DNA from: Saprospiraceae bacterium
Lineage (GTDB): Bacteria > Bacteroidota > Bacteroidia > Chitinophagales > Saprospiraceae
DNA length: 64,000 nucleotides
Assembly: GCA_020627535.1 (NCBI GenBank)
Contig: JAHDGU010000012.1
Span: forward strand, 104,601-168,600
Reading direction: 5' to 3'
A program made the position numbers and the translations under genes. This document shows positions 17,146-26,610 of the stretch, one piece after another (within the stretch, counting starts at the first letter, position 1; each line of letters begins with the position of its first letter). The notes under the pieces are model-generated. The model did no database searches, was not told the DNA's origin, and worked only from the letters and a program-made list of their open reading frames with translations.

Positions 17146-18542
17146 TGCTACGGACTTTATATACGATCTCCGCAGTCCTGATCTGTGCTATGACTATGTC
17201 TGCTCAGTCGGGCGACTTACTCAGCTACGAGCAGTACATCCGTCAAGTGCTCATGCATCATCCTGTGGCCATTCAGTATCAGATGCTCGATCGGCAGTCT
17301 GAGCTTTATAAACTCAAGGCAAGAGGTGAGTTTGACCCCAAGCTGGCAGCCTACTACGATGAGAAAGAGTTTAAAGCAGAAAACTACTATGAGACTTTTG
17401 ATGCGCAGTTGAGCGTGCCCACAGCGACGGGCATAGACTTTAAGCTAGGCTATGAGATGACAGATGGAGCGTTTCTGGATCCCAATCAAAGCCTTCCGGC
17501 AAATGGATTGATCAATATCGGTGCCGAACTACCATTGCTGCAAGGCCTGATGTTTGACGAGAGGAGGCAGGTCCTGCGCCAAGCGGAGTTGCTCATAGAG
17601 GGTAACGAAGTAAAGCAAAGAGAAGGCTTGGCCAAGATACAGTGGGAGGCATCCAAGGCATACCTTGACTGGCAAGTTGCCCAGCAGTCAGTGCTCATCA
17701 ATCTCACTGCAGAGGAGCTGGCAGAGATACGTCTGGAAAACGTGATTGTGAGCTTTCGCACCGGCGAAGGCAGAGGGATAGACACAGTAGAGGCCAAGGC
17801 TAATTTGCTCAATCGGCAGCAACTTGTTCAGGAGTCACAGCTCATTTTGGCGCAAGCCAGAAGACAAGTAGAGCTCTATCTCTGGGCCAATGGACTCCAG
17901 CCGCTTGTCCTAGATCCACAAGCCAAGGCACAAGCACTGCAGGCAGAGTCCGCAGAGGCTCTCTTGGTCGAGATCAGAGCCAACAAGGATTCACTTCTCC
18001 GCAGAGTGCCAGCTATCCAGAGTATCGATATCGAGCGCAGATCCCTCGAGATTGATGAGCGACTAGCGAAGCAATATATGCTTCCAGACCTCAGAGTCAA
18101 GTGGAATACGCTCGTCACACCAGGAAGTGAAAAGTCTGTTCTCTCCTCTGTCAATGACTACAAAGTAGGTGTGAGTCTCTCCTATCCGCTTCTCAATAGG
18201 AAGGCACGAGGTGAGCTAGCTCTCAATCGACTAGACCAAGAGATGCTCGCCAATGAAAGCGTCTTTGTACAACAGAGTACCGAGATCTTGCTAGATCAAT
18301 TGATGCTAGAGATCAGTTCGCTCGCAGAGCAGGTAAGAATCCTCCAAGTATCTGTCGCTGAGATGCAAAAACTTCTCGAAGCGGAGCAAATCAAATTTGA
18401 AATTGGGGAGAGCTCCATCTTCCTCGTTAACTCTCGAGAGCTGAAGCTGCTCGAGACACAAATCAAGCTGCTGAAACTGCAAAAAGATTACAGTCTAGCC
18501 ACCTTTGATATCCGAGGACTCCTTGCGCTCGACTGGATCTAG
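17145..18542 (+). CDS. TolC-family outer-membrane channel protein
   Basis: A 465-residue protein with a signal peptide (ending AMTMSAQS) and two homologous halves of long coiled-coil helices, the outer-membrane efflux protein pattern (YEQYIRQVLMHHPVAIQYQ near the start, then VGVSLSYPLLNRKARGELA around residue 345). The ATG at 17145 overlaps the thioesterase stop by one base; a TTG one codon upstream is less likely. It is the outer-membrane exit of the ABC/HlyD exporter. Its stop codon overlaps that of the convergent gene in the shared CTAG. Confidence 0.92.
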   Translation: MLRTLYTISAVLICAMTMSAQSGDLLSYEQYIRQVLMHHPVAIQYQMLDRQSELYKLKARGEFDPKLAAYYDEKEFKAENYYETFDAQLSVPTATGIDFKLGYEMTDGAFLDPNQSLPANGLINIGAELPLLQGLMFDERRQVLRQAELLIEGNEVKQREGLAKIQWEASKAYLDWQVAQQSVLINLTAEELAEIRLENVIVSFRTGEGRGIDTVEAKANLLNRQQLVQESQLILAQARRQVELYLWANGLQPLVLDPQAKAQALQAESAEALLVEIRANKDSLLRRVPAIQSIDIERRSLEIDERLAKQYMLPDLRVKWNTLVTPGSEKSVLSSVNDYKVGVSLSYPLLNRKARGELALNRLDQEMLANESVFVQQSTEILLDQLMLEISSLAEQVRILQVSVAEMQKLLEAEQIKFEIGESSIFLVNSRELKLLETQIKLLKLQKDYSLATFDIRGLLALDWI

Positions 18543-19399
18543 ACATCACAGATTGCAATGGCCTCTTGCAGTGAGCCAAGCTTGTCTTCTGCCTTTGGGA
18601 TAAACTCCTGTGCTACGTAGCCCTTGAATCCTGTCTTGACGATGGCTTCCATGATGGCTGGGTAGTATAGCTCTTGTGTAGTGTCTATCTCATTGCGACC
18701 GGGCACACCAGCTGTATGATAGTGGCCAAAGTACTGGTGATGATCCTGTATGGTCCGTATGATATCACCTTCTTGGATCTGCATGTGGTAGATGTCGTAG
18801 AGCAACTTGAAGTTGTCTGAGCCAAGCTCTTTGCAGAGTTGGACTCCCCAGGCACTAGAATCACACATGTAGTCAGCGTGATCTACTTTGGAGTTGAAGA
18901 GCTCCATCTGTATGATGACGCCATGCTGCTCGGCCAATGGCATGATTTGTTTGAGTCCTGAGACACAGTTTTGCAGACCTACTTGATCATCCATGCCACG
19001 ACGATTGCCAGAGAAGCAAATGAGATTTTTGTATCCGGCTGCAGCGACCTTAGGAATCTGATCTGTGTATTTTTTAATGAGCTCTGGGTGATACTGAGGA
19101 TCATTCCAGCCTTCTGTGAGGCTGATCTCGGCACCATTGCACATACTGCATTCGATACCATGCTCTTTGAGGATAGGCCATTCTTTCTCTCCAATCAGAT
19201 CGATGGCGTGAATGCCCATATCCTTGAGTGCTGGTAGTAGCTCCTCAAGTGGAATATTATTGAAGCACCATCGACATGTCGAGTGATTGATATTGCCTTT
19301 GAGCACTGCATTCGCACTGTCTTGAGTGGAGCTAGCGCAAGATGCGACTGTGACTGCTGGAATGGCTGCACTTGTGAGTAAAAAATCTCTTCTTTTCAT
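18539..19399 (-). CDS. Tat-exported sugar isomerase/epimerase-like TIM barrel
   Basis: A 286-residue protein of the hydroxypyruvate isomerase/xylose-isomerase-like family. It begins with a twin-arginine signal (MKRRDFLLTSAAIPAVTVASC), which also has a lipobox-like Cys. The barrel contains the expected metal-ligand and substrate residues in MELFNSKVDHADYMCDS, LLYDIYHMQIQEGD, GHYHTAGVPGRNEID and YVAQEFIPK. Likely an isomerase or epimerase of an oxidised sugar in the periplasm. It lies 18 bp downstream of the gluconate-dehydrogenase-like small subunit gene and forms an operon with that and the GMC oxidoreductase. Confidence 0.85.
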   Translation of the reverse strand: MKRRDFLLTSAAIPAVTVASCASSTQDSANAVLKGNINHSTCRWCFNNIPLEELLPALKDMGIHAIDLIGEKEWPILKEHGIECSMCNGAEISLTEGWNDPQYHPELIKKYTDQIPKVAAAGYKNLICFSGNRRGMDDQVGLQNCVSGLKQIMPLAEQHGVIIQMELFNSKVDHADYMCDSSAWGVQLCKELGSDNFKLLYDIYHMQIQEGDIIRTIQDHHQYFGHYHTAGVPGRNEIDTTQELYYPAIMEAIVKTGFKGYVAQEFIPKAEDKLGSLQEAIAICDV

Positions 19400-19417
19400 A
19401 ATGAAATCACTTGGATT

Positions 19418-20059
19418 TTATTCAGCCCATGCAGCGCCTACTTCTTCATATGGTAGACAACCGACCCATTCTCCTGGTACAGGTGCATAGGCGAGATGCT
19501 CTGTACCGATGAGCTCAGAGCAGAAGTATCCGGCTATGGCTTGCTCCTTTACCGACTTCAAGAATGCCATCATATGGTATCCATCGCGCGCCTTTGGATC
19601 CTCTGGAGCATCTCCCCAAAGTTGGTCGAACTTCTCTTTGAGTTCCTCCTTGTTCCATTTTCCTAGATGCTCCTGAAGTAGTCCTGTAAGTTCTTCGCGA
19701 TTGATATCATATTCTTCTTCCCCGGCATCGTTCTGCGAGTAGCTTGAGATCATCCTCTTGAAGACAGAGAGTCCAGCATTGAACTTGTCTTTCCCATTCT
19801 GATCATAAAAGTGGCCGATGATATCATCCATACGACGTATGGCGCCGGCTTCTTTTGCACCTGGTGTCTCCGTGGGAGGGAGTATGATGTCTGCCATCTC
19901 TTCGACCAAGGCTGCATCTTTTCCGTTAAAAAAGCTTGGCACCCAATCTGGTGCAGCGACCTCAGTTTTACATGATTGTAAGAATCCCATGAGCGCTGTT
20001 CCACTCACTGCGACACCCATTCCTAGTCCTATTGATTTTATCGCTGTTCTTCTCTTCAT
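19418..20059 (-). CDS. Gluconate 2-dehydrogenase subunit 3 family protein
   Basis: A 213-residue protein with a twin-arginine signal peptide (MKRRTAIKSIGLGMGVAVSG, then LMGFLQSC). The mature domain is helical with the family's ADIILPPTETPGAKEAGAIRRMDDII stretch (about 56-81). This subunit escorts the FAD-containing GMC subunit, encoded 3 bp upstream in the operon, through the Tat pathway and sits with it in the periplasm. The Arg-Arg signal is carried only here, as in other dehydrogenases of this class. Confidence 0.9.
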   Translation of the reverse strand: MKRRTAIKSIGLGMGVAVSGTALMGFLQSCKTEVAAPDWVPSFFNGKDAALVEEMADIILPPTETPGAKEAGAIRRMDDIIGHFYDQNGKDKFNAGLSVFKRMISSYSQNDAGEEEYDINREELTGLLQEHLGKWNKEELKEKFDQLWGDAPEDPKARDGYHMMAFLKSVKEQAIAGYFCSELIGTEHLAYAPVPGEWVGCLPYEEVGAAWAE

Positions 20060-20062
20060 CTT

Positions 20063-21781
20063 CTAGAGGTTTTGCTTATTGAGTTCTTCTACTGCGTGGT
20101 TAGCTGCCCTGGCTGTTAGAGCCATGTAGGTCAGTGATGGATTTTGGCAAGCAGCACTTGTCATACAAGCGCCATCCGTGACGAATACATTTTTGCAAGT
20201 GTGTACTTGATTCCACTTATTGAGCACAGAAGTTTTCGGGTCTTTCCCCATTCTAGCTGTTCCCATTTCATGGATTCCTAGACCCACGCCATAGGAATTG
20301 TCAAAGGTGTAGATATCCTTGAATCCTGCAGCTTCACACATCTCAGCTGCTTGCTCCTTCATGTCCTGACGCATCTTGAGTTCATTTTCTCTGATGCTTG
20401 TAGAGAATGTGATGGTTGGGAGTCCCCACTTATCCACTTTGTCATAGTTGAGCTCCATCATATTGTCATAGTATGGCAGCATCTCACCAAAGGCATTGAT
20501 GCCAAAGCTCCAATCGCCTGGATCGAATAGGCTATCCTTGAGTGCTCCTCCGATTCCTGCCTCAGCTACACCTCTCATCCAGTTGCCTCTCGAGGCACCT
20601 CCTTGATAGCCGTATCCTCTGAGAAAATCCACCTTGCCTGGAATGCCATCAATATTTCTAAATCGCGGGATGTAGATACCATTGGGCCGACGGCCTTTGT
20701 AGTACTTATCATGGTGACCCTCCCATCGTCCACCGGCTCCTACTTGGAAGTGGTGGTCCATAATATTGTGGCCTAGTTGCCCGCTCTGATTGCCCAAGCC
20801 ATCGGGATGTGCATCTGACTTGGAGTTCATCATGATCCAAGTAGAAGCTATTGCGGAGGCATTGAGGAAGACGATACGAGACTTGAAGTCATAGGTCTTC
20901 TTGTTCTCTGCATCGATGATGCGAACACCAGTGGCTTTTTGGGTATCCTTATCGACGATGACTTCAAAGACGATACTATTCGGCCTAAGCGTCATATTAC
21001 CAGTAGCCTCAGCTGCTGGTAGGGTAGAGGCATTACTACTGAAGTAGGCGCCAAAGGGGCAGCCTCTCATACAACGATTGCGAAACTTGCAAGTGCCACG
21101 ATCTCCGATGCCTTTGTCTCCTGTGATATGAGCTACACGGCCTATCGTCACGTTGCGACCCTTGAAGTTGGACTCCATGCCTTTTTTAAATTCTTCTTCC
21201 ACACATGTCAAGTCCATTGGTGGAAGAAACTTGCTATCAGGAAGTTGCTTGTAGCCTTCTGCTCTTCCACTGATACCTGCAAAGGACTCCACATGATCAT
21301 ACCACGGTGCTAGATCATCATAGCGGATAGGCCAGTCGATGCCTACGCCGTCTTTGGCATTGGCTTCAAAGTCTTGAGGTCCCCAGCGATAGCTCTGTCG
21401 GCCCCACACTAGTGATCGACCACCGACGTGGTATCCACGGATCCAATCAAAACGTGTCCCTTCTTTTTCATCATAGGGATGCTCACTGTCTTTAACAAAC
21501 CAATGTGCGTGTTCTGTACGTGTGGTATAGCCGGTCCGGCGTTGCTTGGGATAATCCCTTTCCAGTACCTCTTCAGTCTGATTTCCATAATTCCGCAGAT
21601 CCCAAGGATCAAGTCCTGCAGTCGTGTAGTCGACTTTGTGTTTCACATTTCTTCCTCTCTCAAGGACTAGAGTCTTTAGACCTTTTTCACATAGTTCCTT
21701 GGCAGCCCATCCTCCGCTGATACCTGTACCTACTACAATCGCGTCGTACTCCGTCGGGCTGTTCTCGTCAAATAATGGCAT
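20063..21781 (-). CDS. GMC-family FAD oxidoreductase (sugar/gluconate dehydrogenase large subunit)
   Basis: A 572-residue flavoprotein. The start MPLFDENSPTEYDAIVVG at 21781 is preferred over an upstream extension with no conserved sequence. Residues 18-24 (GTGISGG) bind FAD. RSLVWGRQSYRW is the family's second signature, and FRNRCMRGCPFGAYFSS carries cysteines often seen in gluconate/sorbose-type dehydrogenases. The C-terminal GMC domain (GIHEMGTARMGKDPKTSVLN, then NPSLTYMALTARAA) holds the catalytic His. It works with the subunit-3 protein next door; a cytochrome c gene starts 80 bp away on the other strand and could accept the electrons. Confidence 0.92.
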   Translation of the reverse strand: MPLFDENSPTEYDAIVVGTGISGGWAAKELCEKGLKTLVLERGRNVKHKVDYTTAGLDPWDLRNYGNQTEEVLERDYPKQRRTGYTTRTEHAHWFVKDSEHPYDEKEGTRFDWIRGYHVGGRSLVWGRQSYRWGPQDFEANAKDGVGIDWPIRYDDLAPWYDHVESFAGISGRAEGYKQLPDSKFLPPMDLTCVEEEFKKGMESNFKGRNVTIGRVAHITGDKGIGDRGTCKFRNRCMRGCPFGAYFSSNASTLPAAEATGNMTLRPNSIVFEVIVDKDTQKATGVRIIDAENKKTYDFKSRIVFLNASAIASTWIMMNSKSDAHPDGLGNQSGQLGHNIMDHHFQVGAGGRWEGHHDKYYKGRRPNGIYIPRFRNIDGIPGKVDFLRGYGYQGGASRGNWMRGVAEAGIGGALKDSLFDPGDWSFGINAFGEMLPYYDNMMELNYDKVDKWGLPTITFSTSIRENELKMRQDMKEQAAEMCEAAGFKDIYTFDNSYGVGLGIHEMGTARMGKDPKTSVLNKWNQVHTCKNVFVTDGACMTSAACQNPSLTYMALTARAANHAVEELNKQNL

Positions 21782-21861
21782 GGTTTCTATTTTTTCACTG
21801 ATGGGGCAAGATAGAAAGTTCGCAGCGGATATGCTACGAGATAGTCGATATTTAATCCACA

Positions 21862-22179
21862 ATGAAGACATTTCAAACAGAATTCTTAATGATCATAGTG
21901 GTGGCCGCTATACTATCATTACCAGGCTGCCAGACATCTAGCTCAGTGGGTGAGGGAAAAGGGCTGTATGAGAAGTATTGTGTCAATTGTCATGGAGAGG
22001 ACGGTGACCTAGGTCTCAATGATGCGGGAAATTTGCGCGAAAGCGCTCTCAATAGATCAGAAGTGATCCAGATCATCTCCCAAGGAAAAGGAATGATGAC
22101 TGCGTACCAAGAGATTCTATCACCCAACCAGATCGAGGCTATAGCTGTTTATGTAGAGACGATGACAGAGAATCGATGA
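21862..22179 (+). CDS. Cytochrome c lipoprotein
   Basis: A 105-residue protein with an N-terminal hydrophobic signal and lipobox (LSLPGCQ, Cys near residue 23). One haem-binding CVNCH (residues 40-44) and a distal Met in GKGMMTAYQEILS follow, the fold of small class I cytochromes. It probably takes electrons in the periplasm, anchored to a membrane. It is divergent from the GMC dehydrogenase gene, a plausible partner, and overlaps the next gene by 4 bp (ATGA at 22176-22179). Confidence 0.9.
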   Translation: MKTFQTEFLMIIVVAAILSLPGCQTSSSVGEGKGLYEKYCVNCHGEDGDLGLNDAGNLRESALNRSEVIQIISQGKGMMTAYQEILSPNQIEAIAVYVETMTENR

Positions 22180-23174
22180 TAGTATTTGTGACAGGAGCCA
22201 CAGGATTTGTAGGGAGCTACATAGTGAGAGAGCTATTGCGTGTGGGACACAAGGTCCTAGCTCTTCGTAGATCGACGAGCTCTCTGCAGATGTGTATGGA
22301 CTTCAAGGGTGACATCGACTGGATTGAGGGCGAGCTACTTGAACCAGATCTTGCGGATCAGGTTCCTGATGTGGATGCGATGATCCATGCTGCTGCGATG
22401 ATATCTTTCGGGCGTAGAGAAGCGAAGCAGATGCATCGTGTCAATATCGAAGGTACAAGGAACATGCTTCATCTGGCTTCCGCCAAAAAGCCTTGTCGGT
22501 TCGTACACATCTCGAGCGTGGCTGCTGTAGGGCAAGAGGCTGGAAGACCGAGTATAGAGTCGGATATATGGACCCACAGTGCTGATACAAGCCAGTATTC
22601 CACAAGTAAATTTTATGCTGAGCAAGAAGTCTGGCGTGCGCATGCGGAAGGACTAGATACGGTGATCCTCAATCCATCGGTGGTCCTCGGTGCTGGACCA
22701 TGGGACATCAACACACCGAGATTTTTTACGGAAGTATCAAAGGGCTTGAGGTTTTATCCAGGAGGTGTGACAGGCTTTGTGGATGTGCGCGATGTGGCGA
22801 TTGCTGCTGAGAGGAGCTTATCCTGTGATCAGATCGGTAAGAGATTTATTCTCAACGCGGACAATCTGGCGTACAAGTCTCTCTTTGATCAGATCGCTAC
22901 CGCACTGGGAGTGAGAGCTCCGTCCATCAAGATCCAAAAATGGATGAGCTATCCTTATCGCCTGTGGTCATCGCTCAGCACGGCAGTCACTGGTGGGCAA
23001 AGGGTCACGGCTCAGATGATCCGCAATGTCATGCGTAGTAGCGCGTACGACGGAAGTCTTGCAACACAAGCACTTGGACTACAATATCGTACGATAGGGG
23101 AGACTGTTGCAGACACTGCCGAGAGCTATGAAGCATCACAGAATACAAAGAAGATTGTCTACCTCAAGATGTAA
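22176..23174 (+). CDS. NAD(P)-dependent epimerase/reductase, extended SDR family
   Basis: A 332-residue Rossmann-fold enzyme: GATGFVG (7-13) for the nucleotide, the catalytic YSTSK (about 147-151, Tyr and Lys) and HISSVAAVG with the serine (about 110). The overall pattern fits dihydroflavonol-4-reductase-like or hopanoid-associated sugar epimerases. Substrate unknown. It is coupled to the cytochrome gene by a 4-bp overlap. Confidence 0.85.
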   Translation: MIVFVTGATGFVGSYIVRELLRVGHKVLALRRSTSSLQMCMDFKGDIDWIEGELLEPDLADQVPDVDAMIHAAAMISFGRREAKQMHRVNIEGTRNMLHLASAKKPCRFVHISSVAAVGQEAGRPSIESDIWTHSADTSQYSTSKFYAEQEVWRAHAEGLDTVILNPSVVLGAGPWDINTPRFFTEVSKGLRFYPGGVTGFVDVRDVAIAAERSLSCDQIGKRFILNADNLAYKSLFDQIATALGVRAPSIKIQKWMSYPYRLWSSLSTAVTGGQRVTAQMIRNVMRSSAYDGSLATQALGLQYRTIGETVADTAESYEASQNTKKIVYLKM

Positions 23175-23335
23175 TAAGCCATACATTAGATACACGAGAT
23201 ATATGTAATCCTCTTGTAATCAGCTGTGCTCTCAGAAAGCTACGGGAATCCTGTGGTAGGCGTTTTTTTTTCTCGCATTAATTCCTAATTTAAAGCGGAT
23301 TCGCTACAGAGAGCGGATGTTGAAACCATTCACCC

Positions 23336-23366
23336 AAGCCACTTTTTTTGCGTCAGCAAGTGGCTT
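23336..23366 (+). promoter_or_regulatory. Leader hairpin directly upstream of the EF-G-like gene
   Basis: AAGCCACTT (23336-23344) and AAGTGGCTT (23358-23366) form a perfect 9-bp stem with a 13-nt loop (TTTTTGCGTCAGC). The stem ends 16 bp before the ATG and is followed by A-rich sequence. A direct repeat AGCGGAT also lies at about 23303 and 23322. The structure is in the transcribed leader if the promoter lies further upstream and could control translation initiation; this is inferred. Confidence 0.5.
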
Positions 23367-23382
23367 AAAAAACTAAAGGACT

Positions 23383-25497
23383 ATGATGTATCAAACAAAA
23401 GACATTCGGAATGTCGCCTTACTCGGGCATTCTGGAGCCGGTAAAACCACCCTCGCAGAATGCATGCTTTTTGAGTCAGGTTCTATCAGTCGGAGGGGAA
23501 CCGTCCAAGACAAGAACACGACATCTGACTACACCAATATCGAGCAAGAGAGAGGAAACTCCATCTTCGGTGCAGTAATGCATGCCAAGTGGAAGGACTC
23601 CAAGATCAACATCATAGACACTCCAGGATACGACGATTTTGTCGGTGAAGTGGTATCGGCACTCAAGGTAGCCGACACGGGCGTTCTGGTCCTTAACGCC
23701 ATCAATGGTGTCGAGGTCGGCTCTGAGCTCATATGGGAGTATACCCAGAAATACGGAACACCCACGCTCTTTGTGGTCAATCAAATGGATCATGAAAAAG
23801 CCAACTTCGACGCAGCTCTGGAGCAAGCGCAGGAGAGATTTGGCGCCAATGTACTGCCCGTACAGTATCCCATCGGTGGTAACAAAATCGTCGATGCTCT
23901 GCGTATGGTCATGTATGTCTTCCCAGAAGGAGGTGGAAAACCAGAAAAGCAGGAGATCCCAGAGTCAGAAATTGCAAGAGCCCAAGAGATGCATAATGCG
24001 CTTGTCGAGGCCGCTGCCGAAAATGACGAAGGCTTGATGGAGAAATTTTTTGATGCTGGAAGTCTCAATGAAGAGGAACTTGCCCAAGGACTGACCATAG
24101 CACTTGCCAATCAGGAAATCTATCCTGTCTTTTGCGCGAGTGCATCAGAAAATATGGGATCTGGCCGTATCATGGGCTTCATCAATGATATTGCTCCATC
24201 GCCAGCTGATCGCTCCACAAGTACACTTGAAGATGGTAGCGAGCTGCCGACAGACGCCTCAGGTGATCCGACCATGTTTGTCTACAAGACCATCTCAGAG
24301 CCAAGAGTGGGCAATGTGAGTTACTTCAAGGTCTACTCAGGCACAGTGAAGTCCGGAAGCGAAATGGTCAATAGCGATAATCGAGGTACAGAGAGGCTCA
24401 ATCAGATCTTCGTCTGCAATGGTAAAGAGAGGAGCAATGTCGATGCCCTCTGTGCTGGTGATCTGGGCGTGACCGTCAAGTTAAAAAATACCAATACCAA
24501 TCAGACACTCAATCAGAAGGGTGTCGATCGGCAAATCCAGAAGATCCAGTTTCCAGATCCTCGGATCAGGGCAGCTATCGTGCCACCTGGCAAAAATGAA
24601 ATGGAGAAGCTCATGAAGGCCCTCCATACGATAGAACAAGAGGATCCGACCTTGATCCTAGAGCAATCACCTCGACTCAAGCAGACGCTGATCCACGGCC
24701 AAGGTCAGCTCCACCTGGACCTGATCAAGTACCGGATCGAGAAGGTCAATGACATCTCTATGCAATTTGATCGACCAAGGATCCCATACTTGGAGACCAT
24801 CACCAGCCAGTGTGATGAATCCTACAGACACAAGAAGCAATCCGGTGGATCTGGGCAGTTTGGCGAGGTCCATATGAGATTTGAGCCGTATACAGAGGGG
24901 ATGGCAGATCCTGATGGACTGGTCGTGAGGAACAAGGAGATCATTGACCTTGACTGGGGTGGAAAGTTGGCCTTCTACTGGTGTATCGTCGGTGGATCGA
25001 TCGACTCCAAATACAGCAATGCCATCAAGAAAGGCATCATGATGAAGATGATGGAAGGACCACTTACTGGGTCCTACTGCACCAATATCCGCGTCTGCGT
25101 CTATGATGGCAAGATGCATCCAGTAGATAGCAATGATATGGCCTTCCAGATTGCAGCCACACAGTGCTTCAAAAATGCATTTCCCAAGGCGAGACCACAG
25201 ATCCTGGAGCCACTCTATGACGTGGACATCCTATGTAGTGGCGATGTGATGGGTGATGTGATGGGTGATTTGCAAAGTCGTAGAGCTATGATCATGGGCA
25301 TGGATGCCGAGGGGCACTATCAGAAAGTCATGGCCAAAGTGCCACTAAGTGAAATGTATCAATACAGCAGCACGCTCAGGTCTCTAAGCCAAGGCCGAGC
25401 AAAATTCACAAGAAGCTTTGCTGACTACCAGGCGGTGACACCAGACATTCAAAATCGCCTGATCAAGGCACATGAAGATGCCATGCAGGAGGCCTAG
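23383..25497 (+). CDS. Elongation factor G-like translational GTPase (EF-G paralogue)
   Basis: A 704-residue GTPase with the EF-G domain order: G domain with GHSGAGKTTL (14-23), DTPGYDDF (about 79-86) and NQMD (about 132-135), then domain II, and domains III-V to the end. G1 reads GHSGAGKTTL in place of AHIDAGKTTT and switch I reads ERGNSIFGAV in place of the canonical ERGITI, so it belongs to the second EF-G group rather than the main fusA. Such paralogues are common in Bacteroidota; their precise role is debated. Two ATGs stand in tandem at 23383 and 23386. The gene is 10 bp before the glycosyltransferase. Confidence 0.9.
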   Translation: MMYQTKDIRNVALLGHSGAGKTTLAECMLFESGSISRRGTVQDKNTTSDYTNIEQERGNSIFGAVMHAKWKDSKINIIDTPGYDDFVGEVVSALKVADTGVLVLNAINGVEVGSELIWEYTQKYGTPTLFVVNQMDHEKANFDAALEQAQERFGANVLPVQYPIGGNKIVDALRMVMYVFPEGGGKPEKQEIPESEIARAQEMHNALVEAAAENDEGLMEKFFDAGSLNEEELAQGLTIALANQEIYPVFCASASENMGSGRIMGFINDIAPSPADRSTSTLEDGSELPTDASGDPTMFVYKTISEPRVGNVSYFKVYSGTVKSGSEMVNSDNRGTERLNQIFVCNGKERSNVDALCAGDLGVTVKLKNTNTNQTLNQKGVDRQIQKIQFPDPRIRAAIVPPGKNEMEKLMKALHTIEQEDPTLILEQSPRLKQTLIHGQGQLHLDLIKYRIEKVNDISMQFDRPRIPYLETITSQCDESYRHKKQSGGSGQFGEVHMRFEPYTEGMADPDGLVVRNKEIIDLDWGGKLAFYWCIVGGSIDSKYSNAIKKGIMMKMMEGPLTGSYCTNIRVCVYDGKMHPVDSNDMAFQIAATQCFKNAFPKARPQILEPLYDVDILCSGDVMGDVMGDLQSRRAMIMGMDAEGHYQKVMAKVPLSEMYQYSSTLRSLSQGRAKFTRSFADYQAVTPDIQNRLIKAHEDAMQEA

Positions 25498-25506
25498 CTT
25501 TGCGCC

Positions 25507-26610
25507 ATGGGCGCAAAGCGCATAGGATTTGACGCCAAGCGGCTATTTCACAATCATAGCGGGCTTGGCAATTACAGTCGCACTCTAGTTCGGGGGATTC
25601 ACAAGCTGAGGCCAGAGCTAGAGTGTGTGCTTTATAGCCCCAGGATAGATCAGTCAGATTTTGAAGAAGAATTCGCTCATCATCAGCTCAGATCCAAGGC
25701 TGGACTATTTTCTTCATATTGGCGATCGGTGTCCCAAGCACGGTCGTGGGCCAGTGATGCCTTGACTCATTATCACGGTCTGAGTCATGAGCTACCATTT
25801 TCTGCACGATTATTGAAGAGTGTCAAGAAGATCGTCACCATTCATGATCTCATACAGCTCCGCTATCCCTCTGATCACAAGTGGCATGATCGCTGGGCCT
25901 ATACCTCCAAGATCAAGCGATCCCTGGATATGGCAGATGCAGTGATATGTATCAGCGAGAATACAAAGGGCGATGTGGTGGAGTACTTTGGGACTGAGAT
26001 GGAGAAGCTGCATGTGGTGTATCAGAGCATAGATCCGAGGTTTCATCAGAGGGCTTCCGCCCAAATGCTCCAAAGCATCAAAGACAAGTATCAGCTGCCG
26101 AAGGAGTACATACTCTTCGTGGGAGGTACTCGTCCTAGGAAGAATCTCACTGGACTGCTTGAGGCTTACGCCAAAGTGGATATTGATATACCGCTTTGCC
26201 TTGTAGGAAATGAGAAGAGCTACACCGACTATTTGCAACAGCATGAAGTCAGGCAAAAGAGAATCTTATGCTGCCAGTGCAGTATCGATGAGATGCCGAT
26301 GATCTATCAGCTAGCGACAGTGGTTGCATATCCAAGTCACTATGAGGGATTTGGCCTGCCGATATTGGAGGCTTTGGCATCAGGTGCGCCTGTGGTGAGC
26401 TCTAGCAGCTCCAGTATGCCCGAGGCAGCTGGAAGTGCTGCATTGCTGGTAGACCCGCATGATACTGCTATGCTGGCAGATGCCTTGACGCGCAGTATCC
26501 AAGATCAAGATTTGCGGATGACCTTGCTCGAGGAAGGCTCCGTGCAGCTGAAGAAATTCAGCCTAGAAAACTTCGTCCAAGGCACCTATCAAGTGTACGA
26601 CTCTCTCTAA
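25507..26610 (+). CDS. Glycosyltransferase, GT4 family
   Basis: A 367-residue GT-B-fold enzyme. The N-terminal half has GLGNYSRTL (about 18-26); the C-terminal half has GTRPRKNLTGLLEAY (about 201-215), YPSHYEGFGLPILEALASG with the EX7E donor-binding motif (about 278-296) and VDPHD. It transfers a sugar from a nucleotide donor to an unknown acceptor in the cytoplasm. It probably shares a transcript with the EF-G-like gene. Its stop overlaps that of the convergent transporter gene. Confidence 0.9.
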   Translation: MGAKRIGFDAKRLFHNHSGLGNYSRTLVRGIHKLRPELECVLYSPRIDQSDFEEEFAHHQLRSKAGLFSSYWRSVSQARSWASDALTHYHGLSHELPFSARLLKSVKKIVTIHDLIQLRYPSDHKWHDRWAYTSKIKRSLDMADAVICISENTKGDVVEYFGTEMEKLHVVYQSIDPRFHQRASAQMLQSIKDKYQLPKEYILFVGGTRPRKNLTGLLEAYAKVDIDIPLCLVGNEKSYTDYLQQHEVRQKRILCCQCSIDEMPMIYQLATVVAYPSHYEGFGLPILEALASGAPVVSSSSSSMPEAAGSAALLVDPHDTAMLADALTRSIQDQDLRMTLLEEGSVQLKKFSLENFVQGTYQVYDSL

